Position numbers and translations under genes: made by a program. The notes under the pieces were generated by a model. That model ran no database searches. It was not told where the DNA came from and saw only the letters and a list, made by a program, of their open reading frames with translations. DNA of 64,000 nucleotides from a marine gamma proteobacterium HTCC2080 (lineage in GTDB: Bacteria > Pseudomonadota > Gammaproteobacteria > Pseudomonadales > Halieaceae), in the NCBI GenBank assembly GCA_000169115.1, contig AAVV01000009.1:1-64000 (forward strand), read 5' to 3'. Shown piece after piece: positions 53,383-62,077 of this stretch (position 1 is the first letter of the stretch; every line of letters starts with the position of its first letter).

Positions 53383-54997
53383 CGTAGAAATCATCCTCCG
53401 GTACGGTGTTGGGTTTACGCAGGTCTCTTAAAATCTCTCGGGCAGCGTTGGCACCACAGGCTGAGGAGACACCGCCGCCGGGGTGGGTTGACGAGCCACA
53501 CATGTACATATTCTTTAGCGGCATACGGTACTGCCCGTAACCGGGGAAGGGGCGGTTAAACAGCAGCTGATCAATCGTTAATTCACCTTGAAATATATTG
53601 CCCTCAGTAAGACCAATCTCATTTTCTATTTCATGGGGAGTCCGCACCTCGGCGTGAACCACCAAGTCTTTAAAGCCCGGGGAATAGCGCTCGATTTTAT
53701 CGATAACAGTAGCCCCAAAGGCATCGCGTTTTTCAGGAGTCCAGTCGCCGTCGGCTAGTGTGGGTGGACAATATTGGATAAAAGTCGACATCCAATGACA
53801 CCCGGGTGGCGCCACCGTGGGATCCCAAGCGGAGGGAATGACGGCTTCAATAAAGGGGTCATCGGACCAACGGCCACGCTTCCAGCAGTCGTAGGCCCGT
53901 TCCATGGTTTCAAGGGAACCGGAAAAACCTTGTCCCCCGCGATTGACGTAGCGGTTGTCTGGCACGTGGGTAAACTTGGGCATACCCGACAGAGCGATAT
54001 TTACTTTTCCTGATGAACCTCGAATTTTGAAATTGCTTGCCCGCTCAAAGATGCCTGGGGGTAGGTCATTTTTGTCCATAACTTTAGTGAACGTGCGCTT
54101 GGCATCGAGGTTGGAGACGACAATTTTGCCGTAAATTTCGTCACCATTTTCTAGAGCCACACCAACCGTAGCGCCGTCTTTTACGAGAATTTGTGCAACA
54201 GGAGCTTCAGTCTGAATGCTACCGCCATGTTCTTTGAGGGCCCCTGCGAGAGCATGGGAAATAGCGCCCATACCTCCCCTCGCTAGGCCCCAAGCGCCCA
54301 CGTTGCCGTCGACATCACCCATAACGTGGTGCAGTAAAATGTAGGCGGAACCGGGGGAGTAGACCCCCAGAGCTGTGCCAATAATGCCAGGGCTAGCCAT
54401 GGCTGACTTAATGAGATCGTTTTCGAAATAGTCTTCGAGAAAGTCAGCGGCACTCATGGTGAAAAAACGAATGTATTCGTACAGCTCGCGCTCACCTAGA
54501 CCCCAAAACTGTTTCCCCAGCCACAGTAATTCCTTGATATCCCTAGGCTTGAATGAGCTCGGGTCGGGGGGAGTGCGCAGCAGTGTTTTACGAATAAGCT
54601 GGGCATATCGGCCTAGGTCCGCCTGAAACCGTGACATGGCATCGGCGTCATGGGGTGAATGGCGCCGAAGTTCCAAATACGCAGCCTCTTCATCGGCGTA
54701 GTCAATAAGCACGCGATCGCCCCGGTCGCTAAAATTCACCGTGCCCAGATAGGGCACTAGCAGAAGCCCGTGACGCGTTAAATCAAGATCGCGATGGATA
54801 GATTGGCGCATCATGGAGCACACGTAAGAGCAGCTGGAGTAGAACCAACCCTCGTGCATTTCTCGGGTGACGGCGGCTCCACCGATATAATCATTTTTTT
54901 CTAAGACAACAACATCAAGGCCCGCTTTAGCGAGGTAGGCTGCTGCGGTGAGACCGTTATGACCGGCGCCCACAATAATCGCATCATATTGCTTCAC
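53375..54997 (-). CDS. PYROXD2/CrtI-like FAD oxidoreductase (copy 2)
   Basis: 540 aa from the GTG at 54997, which overlaps the previous stop (GTGA) and has GGGAG eight bases upstream; the longer frame to 55072 is a shadow. FAD motif AIIVGAGHNGLTAAAYLAKAG (GAGHNG 10-15), VLEKNDYIGGAAVTREM, C-terminal MCGSSTHPGGGVSSACGANA. It resembles copy 1 and copy 3. Tandem and translationally coupled with copy 3, suggesting a heteromeric complex or sequential steps (inference). Substrate not known. Confidence 0.92.
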   Translation of the reverse strand: MKQYDAIIVGAGHNGLTAAAYLAKAGLDVVVLEKNDYIGGAAVTREMHEGWFYSSCSYVCSMMRQSIHRDLDLTRHGLLLVPYLGTVNFSDRGDRVLIDYADEEAAYLELRRHSPHDADAMSRFQADLGRYAQLIRKTLLRTPPDPSSFKPRDIKELLWLGKQFWGLGERELYEYIRFFTMSAADFLEDYFENDLIKSAMASPGIIGTALGVYSPGSAYILLHHVMGDVDGNVGAWGLARGGMGAISHALAGALKEHGGSIQTEAPVAQILVKDGATVGVALENGDEIYGKIVVSNLDAKRTFTKVMDKNDLPPGIFERASNFKIRGSSGKVNIALSGMPKFTHVPDNRYVNRGGQGFSGSLETMERAYDCWKRGRWSDDPFIEAVIPSAWDPTVAPPGCHWMSTFIQYCPPTLADGDWTPEKRDAFGATVIDKIERYSPGFKDLVVHAEVRTPHEIENEIGLTEGNIFQGELTIDQLLFNRPFPGYGQYRMPLKNMYMCGSSTHPGGGVSSACGANAAREILRDLRKPNTVPEDDFYDE

Positions 54998-56538
54998 GAT
55001 AGAATCTCCCGCGCCGCATTGCGTCCAGGATTGCCACTTATGTCGCCAGCGGGATGGCTCCCCGAACCACAAATATAGAGACCTTCTATGGGTGTTGCAT
55101 ACTGCGCCGCTTCGTAGGTGGGGCGCATCATGAGAAGTTGATCAATAGCAGGTTCTACATGGTGCCAATGTCCCCCCGCAACCCGAAACTGCTGTTCCAA
55201 GTCATGCGGGGTCAGCAGTTCGCTACCCAACACAAGGTTCTTGATACCCGGTGCATAGCTGTCGAGCTGTGAAATCAGCTGCGTGGTCAGATTGTCGCGA
55301 GCAGCGTCCGTCCAGCCGCCTTTCAGCTCACCCGGTATATACATGACGTTTGCGGAGAGAATGTGCTGACCGGTTGGGGCATTATCAGGCGCCGTAAGGG
55401 TGGGTAGGCAGACATCCATAACAGGCTGGTCGGGGAGTTCGCCATATTTGGCTGCGTCCCAGGCAAACTCTATGGTATCCATCGACGGCGCCAGTATCAG
55501 CCGCCCTGATGGAGAATCAAGACCGGTGAATTTTGGTAACGCAGACAGTGCCAAATGTAACTTGGCGACATAGCCCTTGCTGCGCAGCCGGCGAATGCGG
55601 TTGCTGAATTCAATTTCCAGATGCCGAGGGCCCACTAAATCAAGAAATGTCGTTTTGGGATCTGCACTGGAAACAACCCGTTCGCTGGTGAGTACCTCGC
55701 CATTCTCAAGTTGCACACCGCTGCAATGTTGGCCCTGTTCGCTGGGTGTTATGACGATCTGCGCTACCGGAGTTCCTGTTTTAATAGTGACCCCGGCGGC
55801 AGTCGCGGCGCTGGTCAATGCGCTTAAAAAGTTTTTCATGCCACCGGTGGGTACGCTGTGCTCGCCTTGCCAATGTCCCGCCATTCGATTCAGAAGCGTC
55901 AAAACGCCCTGGTTAGGGGACCGCGGCGCGAGTTGAGAGCCTAATAGGCCGTCCCAGCACAGTGCGGCCTTAAGTGATTCCCCTGAGAAGTGTTCATCGA
56001 CCAAGTCGCGCATGGGTAAGGTGGCGACTCGAAAGAACTCGAGCATATCGGCTTTGCCCATAGTTCGAATGTTGAACCCCATTTGTCCAAAGGTCAGCAC
56101 ATCTTTAAGGCCTGCCGCGCCAATGCGCGGCATGGTTTTTGACCAAAAGGGTGCGAGTGCTTTGCTAAAAGTGACGAGTTGTTTCTTATAGTCGGCAAAG
56201 GCCGCCGTATCGGTTTCACACGCACCAGAAATATGGGAGCTTGTCAGCCGTACCGGCGGTTCGGAAAGGGACAGTGCCGTCGTGGCTATAGCATCGACAC
56301 TGGGCACAAATCCATGCCTAGGCAGATCAAGGGCATCGATTATTGCCTTTGGTAAGGCGTACAGGGTTTGGGCAACAGATGCGTTAAACCCTGTATAAAA
56401 CTCGCGCTGACCGGCCAGACCTCCTAGGGTTTCTGAGGCCTCGACGAGCACAACCTGCTGCCCCGCTTTCGCTAACAGCGTGGCGCAGATGAGGCCGTTG
56501 TGGCCGCCTCCAATTACGATTGTGTCAGTTGTGCTCAT
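54994..56538 (-). CDS. PYROXD2/CrtI-like FAD oxidoreductase (copy 3)
   Basis: 514 aa. FAD motif IVIGGGHNGLICATLLAKAG (GGGHNG 10-15), LVEASETLGGLAGQ, and C-terminal ICGSGSHPAGDISGNPGRNA. It lacks the CrtI-type long membrane-associated helix of plant desaturases. GGGA lies upstream of the ATG. First gene of a three-gene operon: copy 3, copy 2, GcvT-like. The C-terminal glycine motif differs from the other two copies (HPAGDISG versus HPGGGV), hinting at a separate role. Confidence 0.92.
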   Translation of the reverse strand: MSTTDTIVIGGGHNGLICATLLAKAGQQVVLVEASETLGGLAGQREFYTGFNASVAQTLYALPKAIIDALDLPRHGFVPSVDAIATTALSLSEPPVRLTSSHISGACETDTAAFADYKKQLVTFSKALAPFWSKTMPRIGAAGLKDVLTFGQMGFNIRTMGKADMLEFFRVATLPMRDLVDEHFSGESLKAALCWDGLLGSQLAPRSPNQGVLTLLNRMAGHWQGEHSVPTGGMKNFLSALTSAATAAGVTIKTGTPVAQIVITPSEQGQHCSGVQLENGEVLTSERVVSSADPKTTFLDLVGPRHLEIEFSNRIRRLRSKGYVAKLHLALSALPKFTGLDSPSGRLILAPSMDTIEFAWDAAKYGELPDQPVMDVCLPTLTAPDNAPTGQHILSANVMYIPGELKGGWTDAARDNLTTQLISQLDSYAPGIKNLVLGSELLTPHDLEQQFRVAGGHWHHVEPAIDQLLMMRPTYEAAQYATPIEGLYICGSGSHPAGDISGNPGRNAAREILS

Positions 56539-56628
56539 ACAAACATCCCAATGTCTGCTGACAGACTAGTTTTCATCAGTTTTATTAGCCACTTCGCCTA
56601 TACGTTACTAAGTGCAGCGGTAGATGAT

Positions 56629-57522
56629 TTAAGCCGCGACCTGAGCCTTTGGGGGCTCGGATTCTTTGTTCAAGGTGAGCAGCCAAGTGCCTAGCCCTAA
56701 TAATAGAAGAGGCAGGAAGGGTTGAAACGGCCAAAAGGGCAACCAAAGCTCTAGGGTTTGGGATGAAGTTGGTGCCAACAGAAATGCTGAAACTGATTTT
56801 TGCCACAGGGAACCTGTAATCGCCAGTAACAGTCCGCCTGCGACCAGCAGCGTACCGCCAATCGCATACCCGCTGATGTTTTGTTGAGGTTGCCGTTGGT
56901 TCTTACCCCAGGCCGCGATCCGCAGGGCAAAGGCGGTGAAGCCCAGACCATAAAAGAGGTAGTCGAGCCAAAGATCACTCCCGTAATAGGCTGTATTCCA
57001 CCAATAAACACTGAAAGGGTAGGCCCATAGAAAATAGACCCCCGAACGGTGCAATACGCGCCAATGGGCAGCGCTAAGGTAGCGCCGTCCAAAGGGAAAT
57101 GAGGTCACAATCATGGCCACTAGAAACAAATAGCCGCTGCTACCCTCCAGCTCGTCCCGTAAGAAATAGATATTGGTGTAGTAATGATCGGGGTGCCCTA
57201 CCGAAATCCAAAAAATAAACGCACCCTGCCAGGCCATGGCTGTGGCGAAGGCAAGACCGACGTAGCGCCGATTGCGCAGCAGCCAACGAGTCACAGTGCT
57301 TGGGAACAAACGGGCCACAGCCGATGTGGCTGTGATCAGAAAAATAAGCGGTACGGCCCAGCGCACAGAATATTGGATCATGGCCGAAATGCCGTCAGGG
57401 CTGCTTAAGTCAGTGAGCAGGCTGGCCCTGACCATAAAACTTGCGGGCACCAAAGCGAGCCACCAAAAGAGCGGCCAGCCGTTGATCAGGGGTGACTTAT
57501 CTATAAAACGTTGCCCGCTCAC
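56629..57522 (-). CDS. Ferric-reductase-like transmembrane protein
   Basis: 297 aa with about eight membrane helices. The order of a long N-terminal helix pair, RWLLRNRRYVGLAFATAMAW, and HWRVLHRSGVYFLWAY resembles the ferric-reductase-like transmembrane domain (PF01794). In that family, histidines on the third and fifth helices bind two b haems. Here the first expected His position reads GLAFATAMAWQ, without His, so haem binding may be lost. No FAD/NADH reductase domain is fused. Role unknown; lies 90 bases upstream of the PYROXD2 operon on the same strand. Confidence 0.55.
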   Translation of the reverse strand: MSGQRFIDKSPLINGWPLFWWLALVPASFMVRASLLTDLSSPDGISAMIQYSVRWAVPLIFLITATSAVARLFPSTVTRWLLRNRRYVGLAFATAMAWQGAFIFWISVGHPDHYYTNIYFLRDELEGSSGYLFLVAMIVTSFPFGRRYLSAAHWRVLHRSGVYFLWAYPFSVYWWNTAYYGSDLWLDYLFYGLGFTAFALRIAAWGKNQRQPQQNISGYAIGGTLLVAGGLLLAITGSLWQKSVSAFLLAPTSSQTLELWLPFWPFQPFLPLLLLGLGTWLLTLNKESEPPKAQVAA

Positions 57523-57698
57523 TTTTTAACCCCCCTCTACGCCGGTATTCATCATTAGCAATGGAACATAACGAGGCATCGACCCTATTGGCAAGCTATT
57601 AGGGCCGGATAGGAAAAACAGACCTAGGGGCCATCAGTATTAACAGCACAAGCCCGGCAGTATATGGTTGGGTATCGAGGTTTGCGGGTTGCCAGCTA

Positions 57699-57902
57699 AT
57701 GACACGAAAAATTATTGTATTTTTATTGGCACTGAGTCCCTGGGCGCTGTCGCTCTATGCCCATTATTGGTTGCAGCAAGGAGAGCTATGGAGCCCTGAA
57801 ACTCCGTATCGCGCGGTAATTTCTGTTGTTCTCATCGCCTTGGGTATGGTGTCTAGTTTCTTGCTCTACATAAGGCTGACCCGTAACAGAGCGAACCCAT
57901 GA
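57699..57902 (+). CDS. Small two-helix membrane protein, unknown
   Basis: 67 aa, two hydrophobic helices (residues 5-25 and 38-60) joined by a short polar turn (QQGELWSPETPYRA), with a basic C-terminus. No family recognised and no strong ribosome site before the ATG, so it may not be expressed. Its codon use and helix pattern look genuine. It is isolated between unrelated genes. Confidence 0.5.
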   Translation: MTRKIIVFLLALSPWALSLYAHYWLQQGELWSPETPYRAVISVVLIALGMVSSFLLYIRLTRNRANP

Positions 57903-58056
57903 TTCCTCTGAAAAATTAACGCCACAGATCCCTAGCCTGTTGATGATTTGGTGCGCTTCATTTCGCCGCTACAAGCTTTTAACCCACAGGTTTAAAGCTC
58001 GTCATAGGCGCTACTGTTTGAATTTAGGCGTGCACAAGTGCCTGAGCAGCCTTAAT

Positions 58057-58335
58057 TTAGGCGGGCAGAACCTTTCGCCAGGGCCTAATCTGAACGCGCT
58101 CAAATAAGCCTGCGAGTGCATAGGGGTCAGCGGCACAGAAACTATCGGCCTCTGCATGGTCAGTAAATGCCATGATCAGCATCGAGCCGATCATCTGATT
58201 GTCAGCATCCATAAAGGGTCCGGCCATGATAAGTTGCTGCTCAAAGTCCTTGAGGTAGTTAAGATGTGCGTCTCGATTTTCAAGCCGTACAGCGAGATGG
58301 CCGGGCTTGTCCTGGCAGTCAATGACAAAAAACAT
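58057..58335 (-). CDS. YciI family protein
   Basis: 92 aa from the ATG at 58335, with AAGGAA eight bases upstream; the frame extends to 58386 without a site. Family pattern: FFVIDCQDKPGHLAVRLENRDAHLNYL, AGPFMDADNQMIGSMLIMAF, and DPYALAGLFERVQIRPWRKV. YciI domains have a conserved Asp-His pair and are suspected hydrolases or dehydrochlorinase-like enzymes; E. coli YciI itself lacks a confirmed function. Divergent from trmL, 74 bases apart. Confidence 0.92.
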   Translation of the reverse strand: MFFVIDCQDKPGHLAVRLENRDAHLNYLKDFEQQLIMAGPFMDADNQMIGSMLIMAFTDHAEADSFCAADPYALAGLFERVQIRPWRKVLPA

Positions 58336-58409
58336 GTGAAATTCCTTTTTAGCCGAAACTTGATTATGGCGTATTCGTTTTCTCAAATCTCATTATTGAC
58401 GGGCCGTCT

Positions 58410-58886
58410 GTGAGCGCGTTTCCGCTACACATTGTGCTGTATGAGCCGGAGATTCCCGGGAATACGGGTAGCATTATCCGCCTGTGTGCCAATACTGGGG
58501 CAGCGTTGCATGTCATCAAGCCGCTAGGGTTTGAAATGGATGACAAGCGGCTGCGCCGCGCGGGTTTGGACTATCATGAATTCGCCAGCGTTATGCAGTG
58601 GGAGTCTCTGGCACATTATCGAGAGCAAAATTCTGATCGTAGACTTGTGGCGGTGGAGACCTGCGGCGTTGCACGACATTCAAATTTTTCTTTCTCGAAC
58701 TCAGATGCCCTGTTGTTTGGCTCGGAAACGAAAGGTCTGCCGGAGGCAATTTTGGTGACGCTATCCCGCGATCATATTGTCAAATTACCCATGTTACCCA
58801 ACAGTCGAAGTCTGAACTTAGCCAATGCCGTATCGGTTGTTGTTTATGAAGCATGGCGTCAAGGTGACTATCCGGGTGCCAACTAG
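58410..58886 (+). CDS. trmL: tRNA (cytidine/uridine-2'-O-)-methyltransferase TrmL
   Basis: 158 aa SPOUT enzyme, one residue longer than the E. coli protein. YEPEIPGNTGSIIRLCANTG, HVIKPLGFEMDDKRLRRAGLDY, LFGSETKGLPE and PMLPNSRSLNLANAVSVVVYEAWRQ cover the SAM-binding knot. It methylates the ribose of the wobble base of certain leucine tRNAs. Start is GTG at 58410 and no clear SD is visible. Stands alone. Confidence 0.95.
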   Translation: MSAFPLHIVLYEPEIPGNTGSIIRLCANTGAALHVIKPLGFEMDDKRLRRAGLDYHEFASVMQWESLAHYREQNSDRRLVAVETCGVARHSNFSFSNSDALLFGSETKGLPEAILVTLSRDHIVKLPMLPNSRSLNLANAVSVVVYEAWRQGDYPGAN

Positions 58887-59006
58887 GTGCTGCGTTGATG
58901 CCTGGGAACTAACAAACCTCAAGAGTATTTAAGGTCAGTCGCCTATTCGTGTAAATCGGGAGGGATATTGAGAACTTGGGCAACAGCGAAAGGCGTTAAG
59001 CGGTAT

Positions 59007-59020
59007 TGCTATTCATAGCA
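59007..59020. promoter_or_regulatory. Short perfect inverted repeat upstream of the Nudix gene
   Basis: TGCTAT and ATAGCA flank a two-base centre (TC), giving a 14-base palindrome about 150 bases before the Nudix gene. No known site matches and no linked regulator is present, so this is a low-confidence operator candidate. Confidence 0.25.
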
Positions 59021-59172
59021 GAGGTAATTTGACCAGACGGCCTAGGGCGTCGTTGCGGGGTATCAGCGAGGATAGAGCTATCTGTTGTTCAAAAAATCAG
59101 GCGAACAAGGGCGCTAAGATCTCGTTGAGCTCCCGATATTCACAATGCGTTAGACAGAAAAAGGTGTGAAGG

Positions 59173-59922
59173 GTGGCAGCAGAAGCAGCTAATGGTCAGT
59201 CCAAGGGCGATGTTGAGTATCGCGACGAGCAAGCTCAGGCAGTGCGGCCCAAAGAAGCTGCCACGCTGGTAATTGTGCGCCAAGGCAGTGAGCCTAAAGT
59301 TCTCATGGGTAAGCGCGCTGCCAGTCATGTGTTCATGCCCAATAAGTTTGTCTTTCCCGGTGGGCGCCTCGATTTTATTGATCAACGTTTGAGGGTTCCC
59401 TCTGATCTCAGCGGTCCCGTCGCTGGACGACTACAAAAAGAAACCCGAAAAGACGTCTCTAATCATAAGCTACGAGGTCTAGCACTGGCGGCGATTCGTG
59501 AAACCTACGAAGAAACAGGGCTCATTATTGGGCGCAAGACGACCCAAAAATTAACCACCAATAACGCTGTTTGGCAGCGCTATTTTGATCACGGCGTTGA
59601 GCCTCCATTAGATAAGATTGATTTTATTGCGCGGGCTGTGACCCCTACCTACCGAAGTCGTCGCTTCGATACGCGGTTCTTTATGATCTTTGATGACTTT
59701 ATACAAACAGATCCCGACGACATGATTAAAGCTTCTGGTGAGCTGCTAGACCTCCATTGGTTAACCCTCGCTGAGACGCAAAAGCTAGATTTGCCTACGA
59801 TCACCCGTTGGATTATTGACATGGTCCAACAACGTCTAAAACTAAGCCGTGACGCGCAGCTGCATGCCCCCGCGACCTACGTTCGATTTATAAACGGCAA
59901 GCCACGCATCACAACGCTTTAA
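59173..59922 (+). CDS. Nudix hydrolase (NUDT19-like with interrupted box)
   Basis: 249 aa. The Nudix box is split: FPGGRLD at 61-67 and AAIRETYEETGL at 106-117, with an insertion of about forty residues where the canonical box has about ten; the REx2EE metal residues are intact (R109, E110, E113, E114). This matches long NUDT7/NUDT19-type enzymes that cleave CoA or similar nucleotides, but the substrate is not proven. Start is GTG at 59173, with AAGG upstream. Cytosolic. Confidence 0.87.
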   Translation: MAAEAANGQSKGDVEYRDEQAQAVRPKEAATLVIVRQGSEPKVLMGKRAASHVFMPNKFVFPGGRLDFIDQRLRVPSDLSGPVAGRLQKETRKDVSNHKLRGLALAAIRETYEETGLIIGRKTTQKLTTNNAVWQRYFDHGVEPPLDKIDFIARAVTPTYRSRRFDTRFFMIFDDFIQTDPDDMIKASGELLDLHWLTLAETQKLDLPTITRWIIDMVQQRLKLSRDAQLHAPATYVRFINGKPRITTL

Positions 59923-60191
59923 TAAGGGCTTATTCGCTATTTTTAATGGTTATGAGGTGTAGCAGCTTGTGCGTTCATTCTGAGAGTGCAGTAAAAGTTG
60001 CCGGGGAGAAAAACGTAGGGCTAGCATCCCAAGACTGATGGTCGCTGCGATGATGGCATTTCGTCTCGTAAGCTTTTAGCATGGTCGCCGCACCTGAGGG
60101 CTGAAATGGATGGCCCGCCGCCTTAATGTGCCGCCAACTGCCGTTAACACTATGGCCAGCGATCCCACTTTAATCATTTCGGAGTAACGTT

Positions 60192-61304
60192 TTGACTTCA
60201 ACCGATATTTTATTCAAGCCTTTTGAAACACCTAATCTCACATTAAAGAATCGTGTGGTCATGGCACCCATGACGCGCAACATGTGTCCCGATAACGTGC
60301 CGGGAGAGCACGTTGTCGATTACTACCGTAAGCGCGCGGAAGGCGGGGTCGGTCTTATCATTACCGAAGGCACCCATCCCGAGGTTAACGCCGTTGAGGG
60401 TTATCTGAATGTCCCATTTTTTCATGGTGCGGCGCTCGATGGTTGGGCACGGGTTGTCGAGGCCGTACACCAAGCGGGAGGGAAAATTGCACCCCAGCTT
60501 TGGCATTGCGGCGGGATGCGAGGGTCTGGCGATCTTAAGGTTGGCGAAGGTGAGTCACTGGGGCACACACCTTCAGGTATGAACGTACCCGGCAAGAAAA
60601 ATCGACATGCTATGACCGACTCAGAGGTTCAGGATGCTATTGATGCTTTTGTTCAGGGCGTAGCAGCGGCCAAGGCAATTGGTTTCGACGCGGTAGAGTT
60701 ACACGGCGCACACGGCTATTTGCTGGATCAATTTTTCTGGGATGGTACGAATATCAGAGAGGACCAGTGGGGCGGTAACATGGCTCATCGTGGTCAGTTT
60801 GTTGCGGAGATTGTTCGGGCGAGCCGAAAAGCAGTAGGCGCTGATTTTCCTATTATTCTTCGTTATTCACAGTGGAAGCAGCAGGACTTTACCGCCAGAT
60901 TGGCAGAGAGTCCTGATGAGCTAGAAGCATTTCTTACACCGCTGGTAGACGCGGGAGTTGACCTCTTTCACTGTTCACAACGAAGGTTCTGGGAGTCAGA
61001 ATTTGAGGGTAGCGATCTGAATCTCGCAGGTTGGACAAAAAAGTTAACCGGTGTCCCTACGATCACAGTGGGAAGTATCAGCCTGGACAAAGATTTTATT
61101 CCCGAACCCGGTGAAGGGTTTTTCAGCGGTGGCGATATTGCGAGTATTGATAAGCTGCTGGAGTCACTAGAGCGGGGTGAGTTTGATCTTGCAGCGGTAG
61201 GTAGAGCGTTGATTGCCAACCCAGATTGGGCAAACAAAGTTCAGAAGGGTGGGGTTAGCACCTTGGCACCCTACGAAAAAGAAATGCTCATGAAGTTAGT
61301 GTAA
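60192..61304 (+). CDS. Old Yellow Enzyme family NADH:flavin oxidoreductase
   Basis: 370 aa TIM-barrel. FKPFETPNLTLKNRVVMAPMTR, PQLWHCGGMRGSG, GFDAVELHGAHGYLLDQFFW, NIREDQWGG and AAVGRALIANPDW are classic OYE. It reduces conjugated C=C bonds with FMN and NAD(P)H. Start TTG at 60192 with GGAG eight bases upstream. Different from the OYE-type protein at 17.6 kb in length and motif (HGAHGY here, HSAHGY there). Precedes the meta-cleavage genes by 0.8 kb on the same strand; a link is possible but unproven. Confidence 0.92.
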   Translation: MTSTDILFKPFETPNLTLKNRVVMAPMTRNMCPDNVPGEHVVDYYRKRAEGGVGLIITEGTHPEVNAVEGYLNVPFFHGAALDGWARVVEAVHQAGGKIAPQLWHCGGMRGSGDLKVGEGESLGHTPSGMNVPGKKNRHAMTDSEVQDAIDAFVQGVAAAKAIGFDAVELHGAHGYLLDQFFWDGTNIREDQWGGNMAHRGQFVAEIVRASRKAVGADFPIILRYSQWKQQDFTARLAESPDELEAFLTPLVDAGVDLFHCSQRRFWESEFEGSDLNLAGWTKKLTGVPTITVGSISLDKDFIPEPGEGFFSGGDIASIDKLLESLERGEFDLAAVGRALIANPDWANKVQKGGVSTLAPYEKEMLMKLV

Positions 61305-61440
61305 TCGCTGATTAGATAACCTAAGCGGAGCCCGCAACGCGCTGCATTGCGTCTTTATGCAAAGATCAGCAGTTGTTTAGCCGGCACCTTAGTTTGCCCC
61401 AGAACTTGGCACAGCCCATTGGCGATACGTCATCGAAAAG

Positions 61441-61662
61441 CTAGCGCCCGGCTTTTGCGTCGCGGCGGCCACGCTTTGTTAGTGGCACGCCGTTTTCGTC
61501 GACGGTGCTTTTGGGTTTTTCTCCCTTTGCGGTTTTAGAGGCGCGGCTTTGAATGATCAAGCTTAAGGTTTCTTGATCGCGTAATTTCGTCGCATTCTTC
61601 TCGAGGGTATCTAATTCCTCAAAGCTGTATACGTCTTTCTTCAGCTTTTCTAGTCTGTTCAT
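61441..61662 (-). CDS. Small basic protein, unknown
   Basis: 73 aa, highly charged (many Lys, Glu and Arg), with a predicted N-terminal helix (EKLKKDVYSFEELDTLEKNA) and a basic C-terminus (TKRGRRDAKAGR). No family recognised. The composition suggests nucleic-acid or ribosome contact (inference only). A weak GAG lies before the ATG. It sits alone between the OYE and mhpD genes on the opposite strand. Confidence 0.7.
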   Translation of the reverse strand: MNRLEKLKKDVYSFEELDTLEKNATKLRDQETLSLIIQSRASKTAKGEKPKSTVDENGVPLTKRGRRDAKAGR

Positions 61663-62077
61663 AGTGTGCTCGTTTAGGGGGTGGTGGCTGTCTTGTCACA
61701 ATAGACAAGTCTAGGGCCGGTTTGCCAATAACCTCGAAGCTGTTGCTAGTCTAACATGGCGCTAGACCACGCTTTGGCTGGGGAATTTTCCCGCGCTTGT
61801 AAGCCACTGGGAGTATGACCTAGCGTAATCTATGGGTTCAAATACTGATTATTGGCACAGGGATAAACTGATAGGGCAATGGCTTCGGTCATGAATTACT
61901 GCGATTGCTAGGCCTTAAGTAGAAGCGCCGCTGAAAAATGAGAGAAGGTATCGCTGCCATGGAACAGTGCGCTATGAAAGTCAGCTTTAACGGTGCTCCA
62001 GAAGGCATCACCTTTTGAGTGAAGAAGTGGTGTCGCTGTGCAGTTGGCGCGCAAAAATATGAGAGGTTTGGAATATC
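61663..62077. other. 415-base gap upstream of the meta-cleavage genes
   Basis: No gene with clear coding character. It holds an inverted repeat (61692-61709), and a 26-codon frame with ATG at 61938 and stop at 62016-62018 that lacks a good ribosome site. The mhpD promoter should lie here; a GAGAGG-type ribosome site precedes 62078. Confidence 0.5.
61692..61709. promoter_or_regulatory. Inverted repeat in the mhpD upstream region
   Basis: CTTGTC (61692-61697) and GACAAG (61704-61709) are exact reverse complements with a six-base spacer. It lies in the gap between the small basic-protein gene and mhpD, about 370 bases before the latter and 30 bases before the former's start. It may be an operator for either gene; the binding protein is unknown. 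Confidence 0.35.

Noticed and set aside
61938-62018. 26-codon frame upstream of mhpD
   Set aside because: No convincing ribosome site and no sign of a leader peptide such as a run of regulatory codons.
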